From Kosakonia oryziphila (GTDB lineage: Bacteria > Pseudomonadota > Gammaproteobacteria > Enterobacterales > Enterobacteriaceae): DNA of 64,000 bases. The translations under genes were made by a program, and so were the position numbers. Below are positions 27,561 to 36,212 of this stretch, piece by piece (within the stretch, counting starts at the first letter, position 1; each line of letters begins with the position of its first letter). Below the pieces are notes generated by a model. That model was not told the origin of the DNA and did not search any database. It was given only the letters and a program-made list of their open reading frames with translations. The stretch covers positions 87,596 through 151,595 of the forward strand of contig NZ_FMBC01000003.1 in the NCBI RefSeq assembly GCF_900094795.1, written 5' to 3'.

Positions 27561-27792
27561 TTATCCACTATTCCTGTGGATAACCTTGTGTATTAGAGTT
27601 AGAAAACGCGCGGCAAGCGAGAGCGGACGCGGCTTTCGTCTGAATTGGCGCGAAACCCGGCTTTTTGAATTAATTATTGTTTATCAATTGGTTATATAAA
27701 AGCAATGGTTGTAAGAAAAGTGTCATTGCTTGCCACAAAACTTTCAAGCTGCTGCTTGACAATTGTTAAAAAGTGAAGATTTCTGGGGATAA
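27561..27792. other. DARS1-like cluster of DnaA boxes
   Basis: Two DnaA boxes face each other at 27561-27569 (TTATCCACT) and 27575-27583 (TGTGGATAA, a perfect TTATCCACA on the other strand). A third near-match TGGGGATAA is at 27784-27792. DARS1 of E. coli, which reloads DnaA with ATP, lies in the bioD-uvrB interval, the same place. The surrounding 27230-27880 stretch is AT-rich and has no supported gene. Confidence 0.62.
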
Positions 27793-27887
27793 CCCTCTGA
27801 TGCTGGTGTTTTATCTTGTCGGGGAGGAAATTTCACGCGAAAACGCGTTTTCTTATCGCGAGTAGACCAAATCAGCTAACCTGCCAC

Positions 27888-27909
27888 TGTTTTTTCATCC
27901 AGTATTATT
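27888..27909 (+). promoter_or_regulatory. LexA box and SOS promoter of uvrB
   Basis: CTG-N10-CAG (27888-27903) with a T-rich centre matches the LexA box and overlaps a promoter whose -10 is TATTAT (27904-27909). This is the layout of the E. coli uvrB SOS promoter. The start codon is 340 bp further down because a repeat element has entered the leader. Confidence 0.85.
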
Positions 27910-27940
27910 TATTGGCAAAAGTGAACAGGGTGAGTAAAAT

Positions 27941-28210
27941 TACCCTAAATAATTCGGGTTGCAGGAAGGCGGCGACGCAGTGACAAATTCGTCGGGAACA
28001 AATTTGCCCAACCAAAGGTTGGCCTCCGGTGAGAGACAGGATGTCTCTCAGTAATCCCCAGCAGCTTACATAAGTAAGTGACTGGGGTGAGCGACAAATC
28101 TGCCGGGAGCAGATTTGAACGCTGTAAGCAGCGGCCCCGAAGGGGTAAGGCTCAGGGATGAGGCGAATAAAAAAGCCAACACACATGCAACTTGAAGTAT
28201 GACGGGTATA
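27941..28210 (+). repeat. Enlarged ERIC element in the uvrB leader
   Basis: The ERIC core is unmistakable: CCCCAG-CAGCTTAC, ATAA, GTAAGTGACTGGGG at 28056-28087. ERIC-type ends are TTACCC...GGGTTGCA on the left and TGCAACTTGAAGTATGACGGGTATA-like on the right (17 of 24 positions paired as inverted repeats). The usual ERIC is about 127 bp; this one is about 270 bp because hairpin modules flank the core on both sides (27984-28049 and 28095-28133). The same modules occur behind tRNA-Lys at 1332-1400. Confidence 0.88.
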
Positions 28211-28249
28211 TGTTATCTGCCTGCTCATTCCTCCACCAGGTGGCCGTTC

Positions 28250-30271
28250 ATGAGTAAACCGTTCAAACTGAATTCTGCTTTTCGCCCCTCCGGCGACCAG
28301 CCTGAGGCGATTCGTCGGCTTAAGGAAGGTCTGGAAGACGGCCTCGCGCACCAGACGCTGCTGGGGGTTACCGGATCGGGTAAGACCTTTACTATTGCTA
28401 ATGTTATTGCCGATCTGCAACGTCCGACGATGGTGTTGGCACCGAACAAAACGCTGGCGGCGCAGTTGTATGGCGAAATGAAGGAGTTTTTCCCGGAAAA
28501 CGCGGTGGAGTATTTCGTCTCCTACTATGACTATTACCAGCCGGAAGCCTATGTGCCCAGCTCCGATACCTTTATCGAAAAAGATGCCTCGGTGAACGAG
28601 CATATCGAGCAGATGCGTCTGTCCGCGACGAAGGCGCTGCTGGAACGTCGGGATGTGGTGGTCGTGGCGTCCGTTTCGGCCATCTATGGTCTGGGCGATC
28701 CGGATCTCTATCTGAAGATGATGCTCCATCTGACTAACGGCATGATTATCGACCAGCGTTCGATTCTGCGTCGGCTGGCAGAGCTTCAGTACACCCGCAA
28801 TGATCAGGCTTTCCAGCGCGGGACGTTTCGCGTTCGTGGGGAAGTGATTGATATCTTCCCGGCGGAATCGGATGACCTGGCGCTGCGTGTGGAGCTATTC
28901 GACGAAGAAGTAGAGCGTCTGTCGTTGTTTGACCCGCTCACTGGCCATGTGGAATCGACTGTTCAACGCTTCACCATCTATCCAAAAACGCACTATGTGA
29001 CGCCGCGCGAGCGTATCGTGCAGGCGATGGAAGAGATTAAAGATGAACTGGCGGAACGGCGCAAAACGCTGCTGGCGAACAATAAGCTACTGGAAGAGCA
29101 GCGTCTCAGCCAGCGCACGCAGTTCGATCTGGAGATGATGAACGAGCTGGGCTACTGCTCCGGCATTGAAAACTACTCGCGCTACCTCTCCGGGCGCGGT
29201 CCTGGCGAGCCGCCGCCGACGTTGTTTGATTACTTGCCGCCTGATGGTTTGCTGGTGATCGACGAATCCCACGTCACCATCCCGCAGATCGGCGGGATGT
29301 TTCGGGGCGACCGTGCGCGTAAAGAGACGCTGGTGGAGTACGGTTTCCGTCTGCCGTCGGCGCTGGATAACCGTCCGCTGAAATTTGAAGAGTTTGAGGC
29401 GCTGGCACCGCAGTCTATCTATGTTTCGGCGACGCCGGGCAATTACGAGCTGGAGAAATCCGGCGATGAAGTGATTGACCAGGTAGTACGTCCGACTGGT
29501 TTGCTGGATCCCATCATCGAAGTGCGTCCGGTGGCGACACAGGTTGACGATCTGCTGTCGGAAATCCGCATCCGCGCGGCCATCAACGAGCGCGTGCTGG
29601 TGACGACGTTGACCAAGCGTATGGCGGAAGATCTCACCGAATATCTGGAAGAGCACGGTGAGCGGGTGCGTTATCTGCACTCCGATATTGATACGGTTGA
29701 ACGTATGGAAATTATCCGCGACCTGCGTCTCGGCGAGTTTGATGTGCTGGTGGGCATTAACCTGTTGCGCGAAGGGCTGGATATGCCTGAGGTGTCGCTG
29801 GTGGCGATCCTGGATGCGGACAAAGAGGGCTTTCTGCGTTCGGAGCGTTCACTGATTCAGACCATTGGCCGCGCAGCGCGTAACATCAACGGGAAAGCGA
29901 TTCTGTATGGCGATAAGATCACGCCGTCAATGGCGAAAGCCATCGGGGAAACCGAACGCCGCCGCGAAAAACAGCATCGCTACAACGAGGAGCACGGTAT
30001 CACACCGCAGGGCCTGAACAAGAAAGTGGTAGATATTCTGGCGCTGGGTGAAGGGCTGGCGAAAACGCGTGCGAAAGGGCGCGGCAAAACCCGCACACCG
30101 GCGCAGGTGGAAGCGGCAGAACTGGCGTTGACGCCGAAAGCGCTGCAACAGAAAATCCACGAACTGGAAGGGCTGATGATGCAGCATGCGCAGAATCTGG
30201 AATTCGAAGAGGCGGCGCAGGTGCGCGATCAACTACACCAGCTACGTGAACTATTTATTGCGGCATCTTAA
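28250..30271 (+). CDS. uvrB: UvrABC excinuclease subunit B
   Basis: DNA damage-verifying helicase-like subunit of nucleotide excision repair, loaded by UvrA and recruiting UvrC. The 673 residues equal E. coli UvrB. Seen: Walker [11 protein letters not shown] (about 39-48), the beta-hairpin [11 protein letters not shown] (about 92-102), DEAD-like VIDESHV (about 336-342), helicase motif [11 protein letters not shown] (about 538-546) and the C-terminal UVR domain [22 protein letters not shown] (split about 633-655). Start ATG 28250 is set by homology. SOS-induced through the upstream LexA box. Its stop codon overlaps a PmrA-like box. Confidence 0.97.
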   Translation: MSKPFKLNSAFRPSGDQPEAIRRLKEGLEDGLAHQTLLGVTGSGKTFTIANVIADLQRPTMVLAPNKTLAAQLYGEMKEFFPENAVEYFVSYYDYYQPEAYVPSSDTFIEKDASVNEHIEQMRLSATKALLERRDVVVVASVSAIYGLGDPDLYLKMMLHLTNGMIIDQRSILRRLAELQYTRNDQAFQRGTFRVRGEVIDIFPAESDDLALRVELFDEEVERLSLFDPLTGHVESTVQRFTIYPKTHYVTPRERIVQAMEEIKDELAERRKTLLANNKLLEEQRLSQRTQFDLEMMNELGYCSGIENYSRYLSGRGPGEPPPTLFDYLPPDGLLVIDESHVTIPQIGGMFRGDRARKETLVEYGFRLPSALDNRPLKFEEFEALAPQSIYVSATPGNYELEKSGDEVIDQVVRPTGLLDPIIEVRPVATQVDDLLSEIRIRAAINERVLVTTLTKRMAEDLTEYLEEHGERVRYLHSDIDTVERMEIIRDLRLGEFDVLVGINLLREGLDMPEVSLVAILDADKEGFLRSERSLIQTIGRAARNINGKAILYGDKITPSMAKAIGETERRREKQHRYNEEHGITPQGLNKKVVDILALGEGLAKTRAKGRGKTRTPAQVEAAELALTPKALQQKIHELEGLMMQHAQNLEFEEAAQVRDQLHQLRELFIAAS

Positions 30272-30283
30272 TGTTTGCTTAAC
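30267..30283 (+). promoter_or_regulatory. PmrA-like box before the microprotein gene
   Basis: CTTAAT, five bases, CTTAAC: matches the PmrA half-site pair (YTTAAK-N5-YTTAAK) at all but the last position. It begins inside the last codons of uvrB and ends 42 bases before the microprotein start. A second box of the same type precedes eptA at 33865. Confidence 0.6.
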
Positions 30284-30325
30284 CTGGTCATGGCACACTG
30301 CCCCGCTATTTTGGAGGGCAGTGTC

Positions 30326-30418
30326 ATGCAGAAGTTTAACGTTCGTGAATTTTTAGCCGTCGCCTTCGCACTGGTGTTAGTGATCGGTTTCGTTCGTCTG
30401 TGGGTGTTGAGTTACTGA
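30326..30418 (+). CDS. 30-residue membrane microprotein, possibly PmrR-like
   Basis: ATG after a strong TTGGAGGG ribosome site, 30 codons, TGA stop. The product starts MQKFNVREFL, has one hydrophobic helix (about residues 9-28) and ends VRLWVLSY. Size, charge pattern (Lys/Arg before the helix) and the aromatic-Trp-...-Tyr end resemble PmrR, the PmrA-induced inhibitor of LpxT that in Salmonella is encoded beside lpxT. Here it lies between uvrB and the pmr operon, behind a PmrA-like box. It overlaps the 3' end of pmrB antisense by 42 bases. Existence as a gene is likely; identity with PmrR is inference. Confidence 0.62.
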   Translation: MQKFNVREFLAVAFALVLVIGFVRLWVLSY

Positions 30419-31504
30419 TGGCAAATGGTGGGTGACCGGAAGAAATTTAACCCACGCCCGCACCCCGGATTGTGTCAGGCGGTTGTGCAAAAAGAACTGC
30501 GCGTCATGAAGCTGTGCGATGCGCGACACGATGCTTAACCCCAACCCGGTTCCGCCGTAACGGCTGTCCATGCGGACAAACGCTTTGCTCAGTTCTCCGC
30601 TACAGCTCTCATCAATGCCCGGACCTTCATCCTCTACGGCCAGTACTGGCATAGCAGCCTGTTCGAGGCGTATCGTAATGACTGAACCTTCCGGACTATA
30701 GCGGTACGCATTTTCCACCAGATTTCTCACCAGCAGCCGTAACAGCGTGGCATCGCCGGAGACGGCAATATCTGCGTCAACTTCCGGCACCGACAGCGTT
30801 TGCTTGCGCCCGGCGAGCATGGTTTCCAGCTCGTTGCGAATGGGCATCACCACGTCGGCCATCAGCTCTACCTGCTGGTAACTGCCTGCCGAAAAAGATT
30901 GCCCAACGCGAGCAAGCAGCAGCAACTGCGCGATGTTTTCCGTCATTTGTTCGATCCGCTGTACCAGCGGATTGACGTTAATGCCGCTGGTTTTTGCCAT
31001 CAGTTCCAGGTGCAACCGCAGCCCGGCCAGCGGCGTGCGTAGCTCATGCGCCACATCAGCGGTAAATAGCCGCTCACGATCCAGTGTGAGCGTCAGTCGT
31101 GAAACGAGGTTGTTAATCGATGTCGTAACCGCTTCTACTTCGCTGACACTGTGGTTTAACGTAATCGGTTGCAGGTTGTTCGGCGTACGTTTATTCAGCT
31201 CTTCCTCTAACTCCAGCAGCGGGCGAGTAATGGCTTTGACCGCCTGCATACAAAGCAGCAACGCCAGCCCGATAATCAGCAGGCTTGGCACTAACAGGCT
31301 GGCGACCGCCTCGCGGACTTCATGTTCAACAAGTTTACGGTTGTGATGGTTGTGGAGCGCCGCCTGCACCAGCAACTGGATCTGCTCTTCACTTTCATGC
31401 CACAGCCAGAACACACTGACCAACTGACAAAACACCAGAATTCCGCCGATGGTCAGCAGCAGACGGCGGCGCATGCTCCAGTGGCTGAAATTGAAAAACG
31501 CCAT
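30377..31504 (-). CDS. pmrB: Sensor histidine kinase PmrB (BasS)
   Basis: Inner-membrane sensor of Fe(III)/Al(III) and mild acid that phosphorylates PmrA. The 375 residues have two membrane helices (about 15-34 and 68-88) around a short periplasmic loop with the iron-sensing ExxE motifs (ESEE at 37-40 and EVRE at 62-65). A HAMP segment follows, then the H-box DVAHELRTPL (His153), N-box NLVENAYRY, and G-boxes DEGPGID and GGTGLGLSIV. E. coli BasS has 363 residues; the tail here is longer and overlaps the microprotein gene. It starts three bases after pmrA. Confidence 0.94.
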   Translation of the reverse strand: MAFFNFSHWSMRRRLLLTIGGILVFCQLVSVFWLWHESEEQIQLLVQAALHNHHNRKLVEHEVREAVASLLVPSLLIIGLALLLCMQAVKAITRPLLELEEELNKRTPNNLQPITLNHSVSEVEAVTTSINNLVSRLTLTLDRERLFTADVAHELRTPLAGLRLHLELMAKTSGINVNPLVQRIEQMTENIAQLLLLARVGQSFSAGSYQQVELMADVVMPIRNELETMLAGRKQTLSVPEVDADIAVSGDATLLRLLVRNLVENAYRYSPEGSVITIRLEQAAMPVLAVEDEGPGIDESCSGELSKAFVRMDSRYGGTGLGLSIVSRIAQLHDAQFFLHNRLTQSGVRAWVKFLPVTHHLPSVTQHPQTNETDH

Positions 31505-31507
31505 TGA

Positions 31508-32179
31508 TTACTCCCGGTGTTGCGGATGAACCAGCATATAGCCAAACCCGCGGACGGTTCGGATGCGTGACTTACCAATTTTGTCGCGCAGATTATGAAT
31601 ATGTACTTCCAGCGTATTGGTCGAGGGCTCGTTGTCCCAGTTGTAGATATCGTTATAGAGAATTTCCCGGTGCACCGGGCTGTCGGCTTTCAGCATCAGG
31701 CGCGAAAGCAAGGCGTACTCTTTCGGCGTCAGATCCAGCAACTGGTTGTCCAGCCACGCCTGGCGGCGGGTGACATTCAGTGTCAGATTACCGTGGGTAA
31801 TTTCATTATCACCTTGATTATGACGACGGCGCAGCAGCGCGCGGATACGAGCATTCAGTTCATCGAGCGCGAAGGGTTTGATCAGGTAGTCGTCCGCGCC
31901 AGTATCCAGCCCGGCGACGCGATCTTCCAGTGTATCGCGTGCCGTGAGAATCAGCACCGGCTGGGTATATTTTTCTCGACGCAAACGGGCGAGCAAATGT
32001 AATCCGTCTTCATCGGGCAGACCAAGATCGAGCACGATCAGGCTGTAGTGGCCGTTCGCCAGACACAACACCGCTTCGTGCGCGGTGGATACACCATCGC
32101 AGGCATATCCTTCGCTTTGCATCGCCAGAATCAACCCCTGCAACAGCAGGGCATCGTCTTCAACCACCAGAATCTTCAT
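31508..32179 (-). CDS. pmrA: Response regulator PmrA (BasR)
   Basis: OmpR-family activator of lipid-A modification genes. The 223 residues contain the receiver domain with EDD (7-9), the phosphoacceptor Asp51 in [11 protein letters not shown], Thr in LTARD (about 79-83) and Lys in IKPFALDE (about 101-108). The C-terminal winged helix has [12 protein letters not shown] and [16 protein letters not shown] (recognition helix). Start MKILVVEDD is set by homology; it overlaps the eptA stop (ATGA), so eptA-pmrA-pmrB is one operon and would be autoregulated through the PmrA box at 33865. Confidence 0.95.
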   Translation of the reverse strand: MKILVVEDDALLLQGLILAMQSEGYACDGVSTAHEAVLCLANGHYSLIVLDLGLPDEDGLHLLARLRREKYTQPVLILTARDTLEDRVAGLDTGADDYLIKPFALDELNARIRALLRRRHNQGDNEITHGNLTLNVTRRQAWLDNQLLDLTPKEYALLSRLMLKADSPVHREILYNDIYNWDNEPSTNTLEVHIHNLRDKIGKSRIRTVRGFGYMLVHPQHRE

Positions 32180-33813
32180 TTCGCCTGCTCCCGGCACGAC
32201 GTTAAAATATCGTCTGCAGCACGGTACTCTTTCGTGCTGACCCCCAGTATACCCAACATTGTCGGGAAGAGATTGTCCTGCGAAACCGCCTTCTCCCGCG
32301 CATTTTTTTGCAGACACTGGTCATCCACGCCGTAGCGTTTCTGGTAGTCATCGGACAACCAGATCAGCATCGGAATATGTTTTTGTGTTTCCGGTGCAAT
32401 GGAATAAGGCAGACCGTGCAAATAGACGCCATTTTCACCCAGTGATTCACCATGATCGGAGAGATAAACCAGGCTGGTGGTAAATCTGTCCTGTTTGGAC
32501 TGCAATAATTTGATCGCTTTATCAACGATATAGTCGATATACAAAATGGTATTATCGTAGGTATTTACCAGTTGCTGCTGTGAGCAGCTCTGAATTTCGT
32601 TGGTATCACAGGTCGGCGTAAATTTGCGGAACTGTGCTGGATAACGGTTGTAATAAGTCGGCCCGTGGCTACCAATGGTATGTAAAACGATAATGCCGTC
32701 GCCTTGTAATTTGTCGATATAGCTGGCGAGATCGTGGAACAGGATCTCATCCTGGCATTCGCCCTCAATGCAATATCCCGGCAGGTTTAATTGCGTCACA
32801 TCCTGGTGCGGCACGCGATCGCAGGCGCCTTTACAACCACCATCATTTTCATTCCACATAACCTGAATGCCGGCGCGTTGGATAATATCCAGCAGCCCTT
32901 CCTGATGGTGGGCAAGCTGATCATCGTAATGTTCCCGCGTCATCCCTGAAAACATGCATGGGACCGAGACAGCCGTGGCGGTGCCGCAGGATGTCGCGTT
33001 CGGAAAGTAAATAACATTATCCTGTTTTAATAGTGGGTTAGTTTCGCGTTCATAACCGCCAAGTGAGAAATCCGCCGCACGAGACGTTTCCCCCACGACC
33101 AGTATGGTCAGGTTCTTACGCGGACCATTTTTCATTTCCGGGCGTTGCCGGGCATCTTCGCCAATACGTACCAGCGGCAAATTATCCATACGATTGTGGG
33201 AATACCAGGACAGAGACGCCACAATGGAGTTGGACGGGCTGAGAGATTTCACCAGCTCTTTATTATTGCGGAACAACGAGGCGTAATCTTTATAAAACAG
33301 CAATGCCACCAGTACGATAAGTAGCGCAGAAATAACGATACTGGCTGCGCGATACGCGATGCTGTGCAGCGCTGATTGCGCCGGTTTAATTTTAATCAGC
33401 CATGCAATAAGTATCGGTACAATGGCAGTCAGTAAAATCGTCAGCACCATTTTTGTCGACATCAGGGCGAAACTTTCCGCCGAAGTGGTGTCGAGAATAT
33501 TGGTGATCATCGAGCGGTCGATGACGATACCAAAGGTCGAAATAAAATATTGCGCTGCCGCGCTGACCAGCACAAACAGCGTGATAACCGGGCGTTCAAG
33601 AAAGAAAAATGACGCCAGCGACAGCACGATATTGATCACGCTGAAGGCTACCAGCGGCATTGACAGAAACACCAGCCAGTTACGCAGCGAGTTCACCGGT
33701 AATAGCGTAAAAGCCTGATGGTAGAAAACGATATTCAGCGCCAGCGCTATATAGAGCGCAAACAGAATAATAAACTGAAGACGGCTTAACGCCGGTCGAC
33801 GGAGGTGAAGCAT
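32176..33813 (-). CDS. eptA: Lipid A phosphoethanolamine transferase EptA (PmrC)
   Basis: Transfers phosphoethanolamine from phosphatidylethanolamine to lipid A phosphates, lowering surface charge and giving polymyxin resistance. Of 545 residues, about the first 180 form five membrane helices. The periplasmic sulfatase-fold domain carries the nucleophile Thr243 in VGETSRA, the zinc and disulfide motifs NDNDGGC-like [19 protein letters not shown] and [12 protein letters not shown] chose ATG 33813, seven codons inside the longest frame, which gives the family length. First gene of the pmr operon, with a PmrA box upstream. Confidence 0.94.
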   Translation of the reverse strand: MLHLRRPALSRLQFIILFALYIALALNIVFYHQAFTLLPVNSLRNWLVFLSMPLVAFSVINIVLSLASFFFLERPVITLFVLVSAAAQYFISTFGIVIDRSMITNILDTTSAESFALMSTKMVLTILLTAIVPILIAWLIKIKPAQSALHSIAYRAASIVISALLIVLVALLFYKDYASLFRNNKELVKSLSPSNSIVASLSWYSHNRMDNLPLVRIGEDARQRPEMKNGPRKNLTILVVGETSRAADFSLGGYERETNPLLKQDNVIYFPNATSCGTATAVSVPCMFSGMTREHYDDQLAHHQEGLLDIIQRAGIQVMWNENDGGCKGACDRVPHQDVTQLNLPGYCIEGECQDEILFHDLASYIDKLQGDGIIVLHTIGSHGPTYYNRYPAQFRKFTPTCDTNEIQSCSQQQLVNTYDNTILYIDYIVDKAIKLLQSKQDRFTTSLVYLSDHGESLGENGVYLHGLPYSIAPETQKHIPMLIWLSDDYQKRYGVDDQCLQKNAREKAVSQDNLFPTMLGILGVSTKEYRAADDILTSCREQAK

Positions 33814-33864
33814 ACGTATTCTCAGGTCCAGCAAAGAAAAGAGGCACTATAGTGGCAGGCTTTT

Positions 33865-33881
33865 TTTAAGACAACCTTAAG
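33865..33881 (-). promoter_or_regulatory. PmrA box of eptA-pmrA-pmrB
   Basis: On the minus strand CTTAAG, five bases, CTTAAA, followed after 13 bases by a good -10 (TATAGT, 33846-33851). This is the usual PmrA promoter geometry, with the second half-site in place of a -35. Confidence 0.8.
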
Positions 33882-33924
33882 AAATTAAGCTTTCCAGCGG
33901 CGAGCAAAAATGGCCGCCGAAAAG

Positions 33925-34833
33925 TTAAGACAATTGCTGTACCGCCTTTTCCAGCGCGGCTCGCAGCAGGTGACGATCGTGGCGGTAGGGGATATCGCCG
34001 GCTTCCAGCACTTCCTGAATAATTAATCTTTCAGTGACGGCGCTGACATTCACTTTTGGCCCGACCACCACGGCATCGATAATCTTTCTGCCGACATATT
34101 GTTCCATAATGGCCAATTTATCGGCGAGCGACAGGCTGGCAGCGGCGGGGCTGAGCTCTTTGCCCAGATTGCTGATAAACACAACAGGTGCGGGCGTACG
34201 GCGCAGCGCCTGCGCTAACTCTTCCAGCAGCAACAGCGGCAACAGGCTGGTGTAAAAGCTGCCGGGGCCGATGAGGATCAAATCCGCTTCGCCAATCGCC
34301 TGTATTGCTTCCTGGGTAGCGGATACTCTGGGAAACAGCATTAATTCCTGAATGGGCGCATGGAGTTGGTCGATATTCACTTCGCCATACACCTGATGTC
34401 CTTCGCCGTCTGTGGCCATTAAATCGACAGGCTGTTCCGACATGGGAATTAAAAAGGCATCCACTTTTAATAAACTACGAATTAAATTGATGGCCTCTAA
34501 AGGCCGCACGCTCAGGTGATCCAATGCTTTTAACATCAGATTTCCGAGGTTATGCCCGGAAAGTTCGCCATTGCCGCTAAAACGGTATTCAAACATCGTT
34601 GAGGCGACGCTCGGCTCGGTAATTAATTGGTTCAAACAGTTGCGCATATCGCCCCAGGCAATGCCGCCTTCTGAGCGGCGAATTCGCCCGGTAGAACCAC
34701 CATTATCGGTAGTGGTTACAATGCCGGTGAGACGCGATCCCAGCGACGCAAGCGAAGACATCACTCGCCCCAGACCATGCCCGCCGCCGAGTGCGACAAC
34801 ATGATCCAGATCTGCCAGTGTGCGATTACGCAT
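33925..34833 (-). CDS. ybhK: YbhK, YvcK/CofD-like gluconeogenesis factor family
   Basis: CofD-fold protein; the Bacillus relative YvcK affects growth on gluconeogenic carbon sources and cell shape, and the E. coli role is undefined. The 302 residues equal E. coli YbhK. Conserved blocks: [16 protein letters not shown] (about 13-28, nucleotide-sugar-binding glycine loop), [14 protein letters not shown] (about 40-53), GDMRNCL (about 61-67), GHNLGNLML (about 93-101) and [15 protein letters not shown] (about 189-203). Divergent from moaA as in E. coli. Confidence 0.93.
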   Translation of the reverse strand: MRNRTLADLDHVVALGGGHGLGRVMSSLASLGSRLTGIVTTTDNGGSTGRIRRSEGGIAWGDMRNCLNQLITEPSVASTMFEYRFSGNGELSGHNLGNLMLKALDHLSVRPLEAINLIRSLLKVDAFLIPMSEQPVDLMATDGEGHQVYGEVNIDQLHAPIQELMLFPRVSATQEAIQAIGEADLILIGPGSFYTSLLPLLLLEELAQALRRTPAPVVFISNLGKELSPAAASLSLADKLAIMEQYVGRKIIDAVVVGPKVNVSAVTERLIIQEVLEAGDIPYRHDRHLLRAALEKAVQQLS

Positions 34834-34973
34834 AATGATTCCTTAATAAGATTTACCGCGTTACGTTAGCCTAAATACCACCAAAAGACGATGCTTCGCT
34901 GAGTGGAAAATGACACATATCAATGCAAAAACGCGATTTTCTCGTACTCTGTAGCGAAAGTGCGCGATCACTG

Positions 34974-34997
34974 CGCTATATATGAATATATATAGCG
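34974..34997. promoter_or_regulatory. ModE site upstream of moaA
   Basis: CGCTATATA, six bases, TATATAGCG: a perfect 9-bp-arm inverted repeat of the ModE type, about 210 bp before the moaA start. ModE-molybdate activates moa transcription in E. coli from such a site. Confidence 0.8.
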
Positions 34998-35073
34998 ATA
35001 TTCATGATGGCGGAAAGCGTTCTCCCGCGCTACTATCGCCATAAGCAATTTTAGCGTTACTGACAAAACATAC

Positions 35074-35203
35074 ACTCTAGCCTCTTCGTCTACGTTTCCG
35101 GTTAATGGTGAAATATGACGGTTTGGCCGTAGCAAAACCGACAACGGTTTTGCTACCAGGGTGCAGGAAGAAATGACTGCATCTCCCGTATCTGGAAAGG
35201 TGT
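35074..35203 (+). ncRNA. Molybdenum-cofactor (moco) riboswitch in the moaA leader
   Basis: The leader keeps the blocks of the E. coli moaA moco RNA: ACTCTAGCCTCT at its start, GGTTTGGCCGT, ACCAGGGTGCAGGAAGAAATG in part (35155-35175) and CTCCCGTATCTGGAAAGGTG next to the start codon. The GTGCAG...CTGCAT arms differ from E. coli GCGAAG...CTTCGC but still pair, supporting a conserved helix. The AAGGTG ribosome site lies in the 3' arm, so ligand binding could block translation of moaA. Confidence 0.85.
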
Positions 35204-35205
35204 AC

Positions 35206-36195
35206 ATGGCCTCACAACTTACTGATGCGTTCGCGCGTAAGTTCTATTACTTGCGTTTGTCGATCACGGATGTGTGCAACTTTCGTTGCACCTACTGCTT
35301 GCCGGACGGTTACAAGCCGGGCGGCGTCAACAATAACGGCTTCCTCAGCGTCGATGAAATTCGCCGTGTCACGCGCGCCTTCAGCGCCATGGGCACAGAA
35401 AAAGTGCGCCTGACAGGCGGAGAACCTTCACTGCGCCGGGATTTCCCCGACATCATCGCCGCCGTACACGAAAACGCCGCCATTCGCCAAATCGCGGTGA
35501 CAACCAACGGTTATCGGCTGGCCCGCGACGTTGCGCTGTGGCGCGATGCCGGGCTTACTGCCATCAATGTCAGCGTTGACAGCCTCGATGCCCGCCAGTT
35601 TCATGCGATTACCGGGCAAGACAAATTCCGCCAGGTGATGGACGGCATCGATGCTGCGTTTGCCGCTGGTTTCGCCAAAGTCAAAGTGAACACTGTGTTG
35701 ATGCGCGATGTAAATCATCACCAGCTCGACACTTTTCTGGCGTGGATCAAATCGCGTCCCATCCAGCTGCGCTTTATCGAATTGATGGAGACTGGCGAGG
35801 GCAGCGAGCTGTTCCGCAATCATCACATCTCCGGCATGGTGCTGCGCGACGCGCTGCTCAAACGCGGCTGGATCCACCAGTTGCGCCAGCGCAGCGACGG
35901 CCCGGCACAAGTGTTCTGCCATCCGGACTACGTTGGTGAAATTGGTCTTATCATGCCGTATGAAAAAGATTTCTGCGCCAGTTGCAACCGCCTGCGCGTC
36001 TCCTCCACGGGCAAACTGCATTTATGTCTGTTCGGCGATGGCGGCGTGAATCTGCGCGACCTGATGCAGTCCGATGTACAGCAAACAATGCTGGAGCAAC
36101 GTATTGCGGTAGCGCTGACGCATAAGAAGCAGACGCACTTCCTGCATGATGGCAACACGGGTATTACGCAAAACCTTTCCTACATTGGCGGCTAA
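35206..36195 (+). CDS. moaA: GTP 3',8-cyclase MoaA
   Basis: Radical SAM enzyme that, with MoaC, turns GTP into cyclic pyranopterin monophosphate, the first step of molybdenum cofactor synthesis. The 329 residues match E. coli. N-terminal cluster motif CNFRCTYC (Cys 24/28/31), [12 protein letters not shown] (about 71-82), C-terminal cluster cysteines in [14 protein letters not shown] (about 255-268) and LCLFG (about 272-276); a GG end is kept (YIGG). ATG 35206 is preferred over the upstream in-frame GTG, which lies within the riboswitch. Confidence 0.97.
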   Translation: MASQLTDAFARKFYYLRLSITDVCNFRCTYCLPDGYKPGGVNNNGFLSVDEIRRVTRAFSAMGTEKVRLTGGEPSLRRDFPDIIAAVHENAAIRQIAVTTNGYRLARDVALWRDAGLTAINVSVDSLDARQFHAITGQDKFRQVMDGIDAAFAAGFAKVKVNTVLMRDVNHHQLDTFLAWIKSRPIQLRFIELMETGEGSELFRNHHISGMVLRDALLKRGWIHQLRQRSDGPAQVFCHPDYVGEIGLIMPYEKDFCASCNRLRVSSTGKLHLCLFGDGGVNLRDLMQSDVQQTMLEQRIAVALTHKKQTHFLHDGNTGITQNLSYIGG

Positions 36196-36212
36196 GCCGC
36201 AAGGAGAATGAA

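Noticed and set aside
26507..27568. Long form of the ABC ATPase with about 113 extra N-terminal residues
   Set aside because: The extension is basic, AT-rich and unlike any cassette domain, while ATG 27229 has an AAGGAG site at the right distance and starts with the family sequence.
28031..28133. CRISPR array suggested by repeated hairpins near uvrB
   Set aside because: Repeats are not regularly spaced, arms vary while loops stay fixed, and the ERIC core is clearly identifiable; no cas genes are present.
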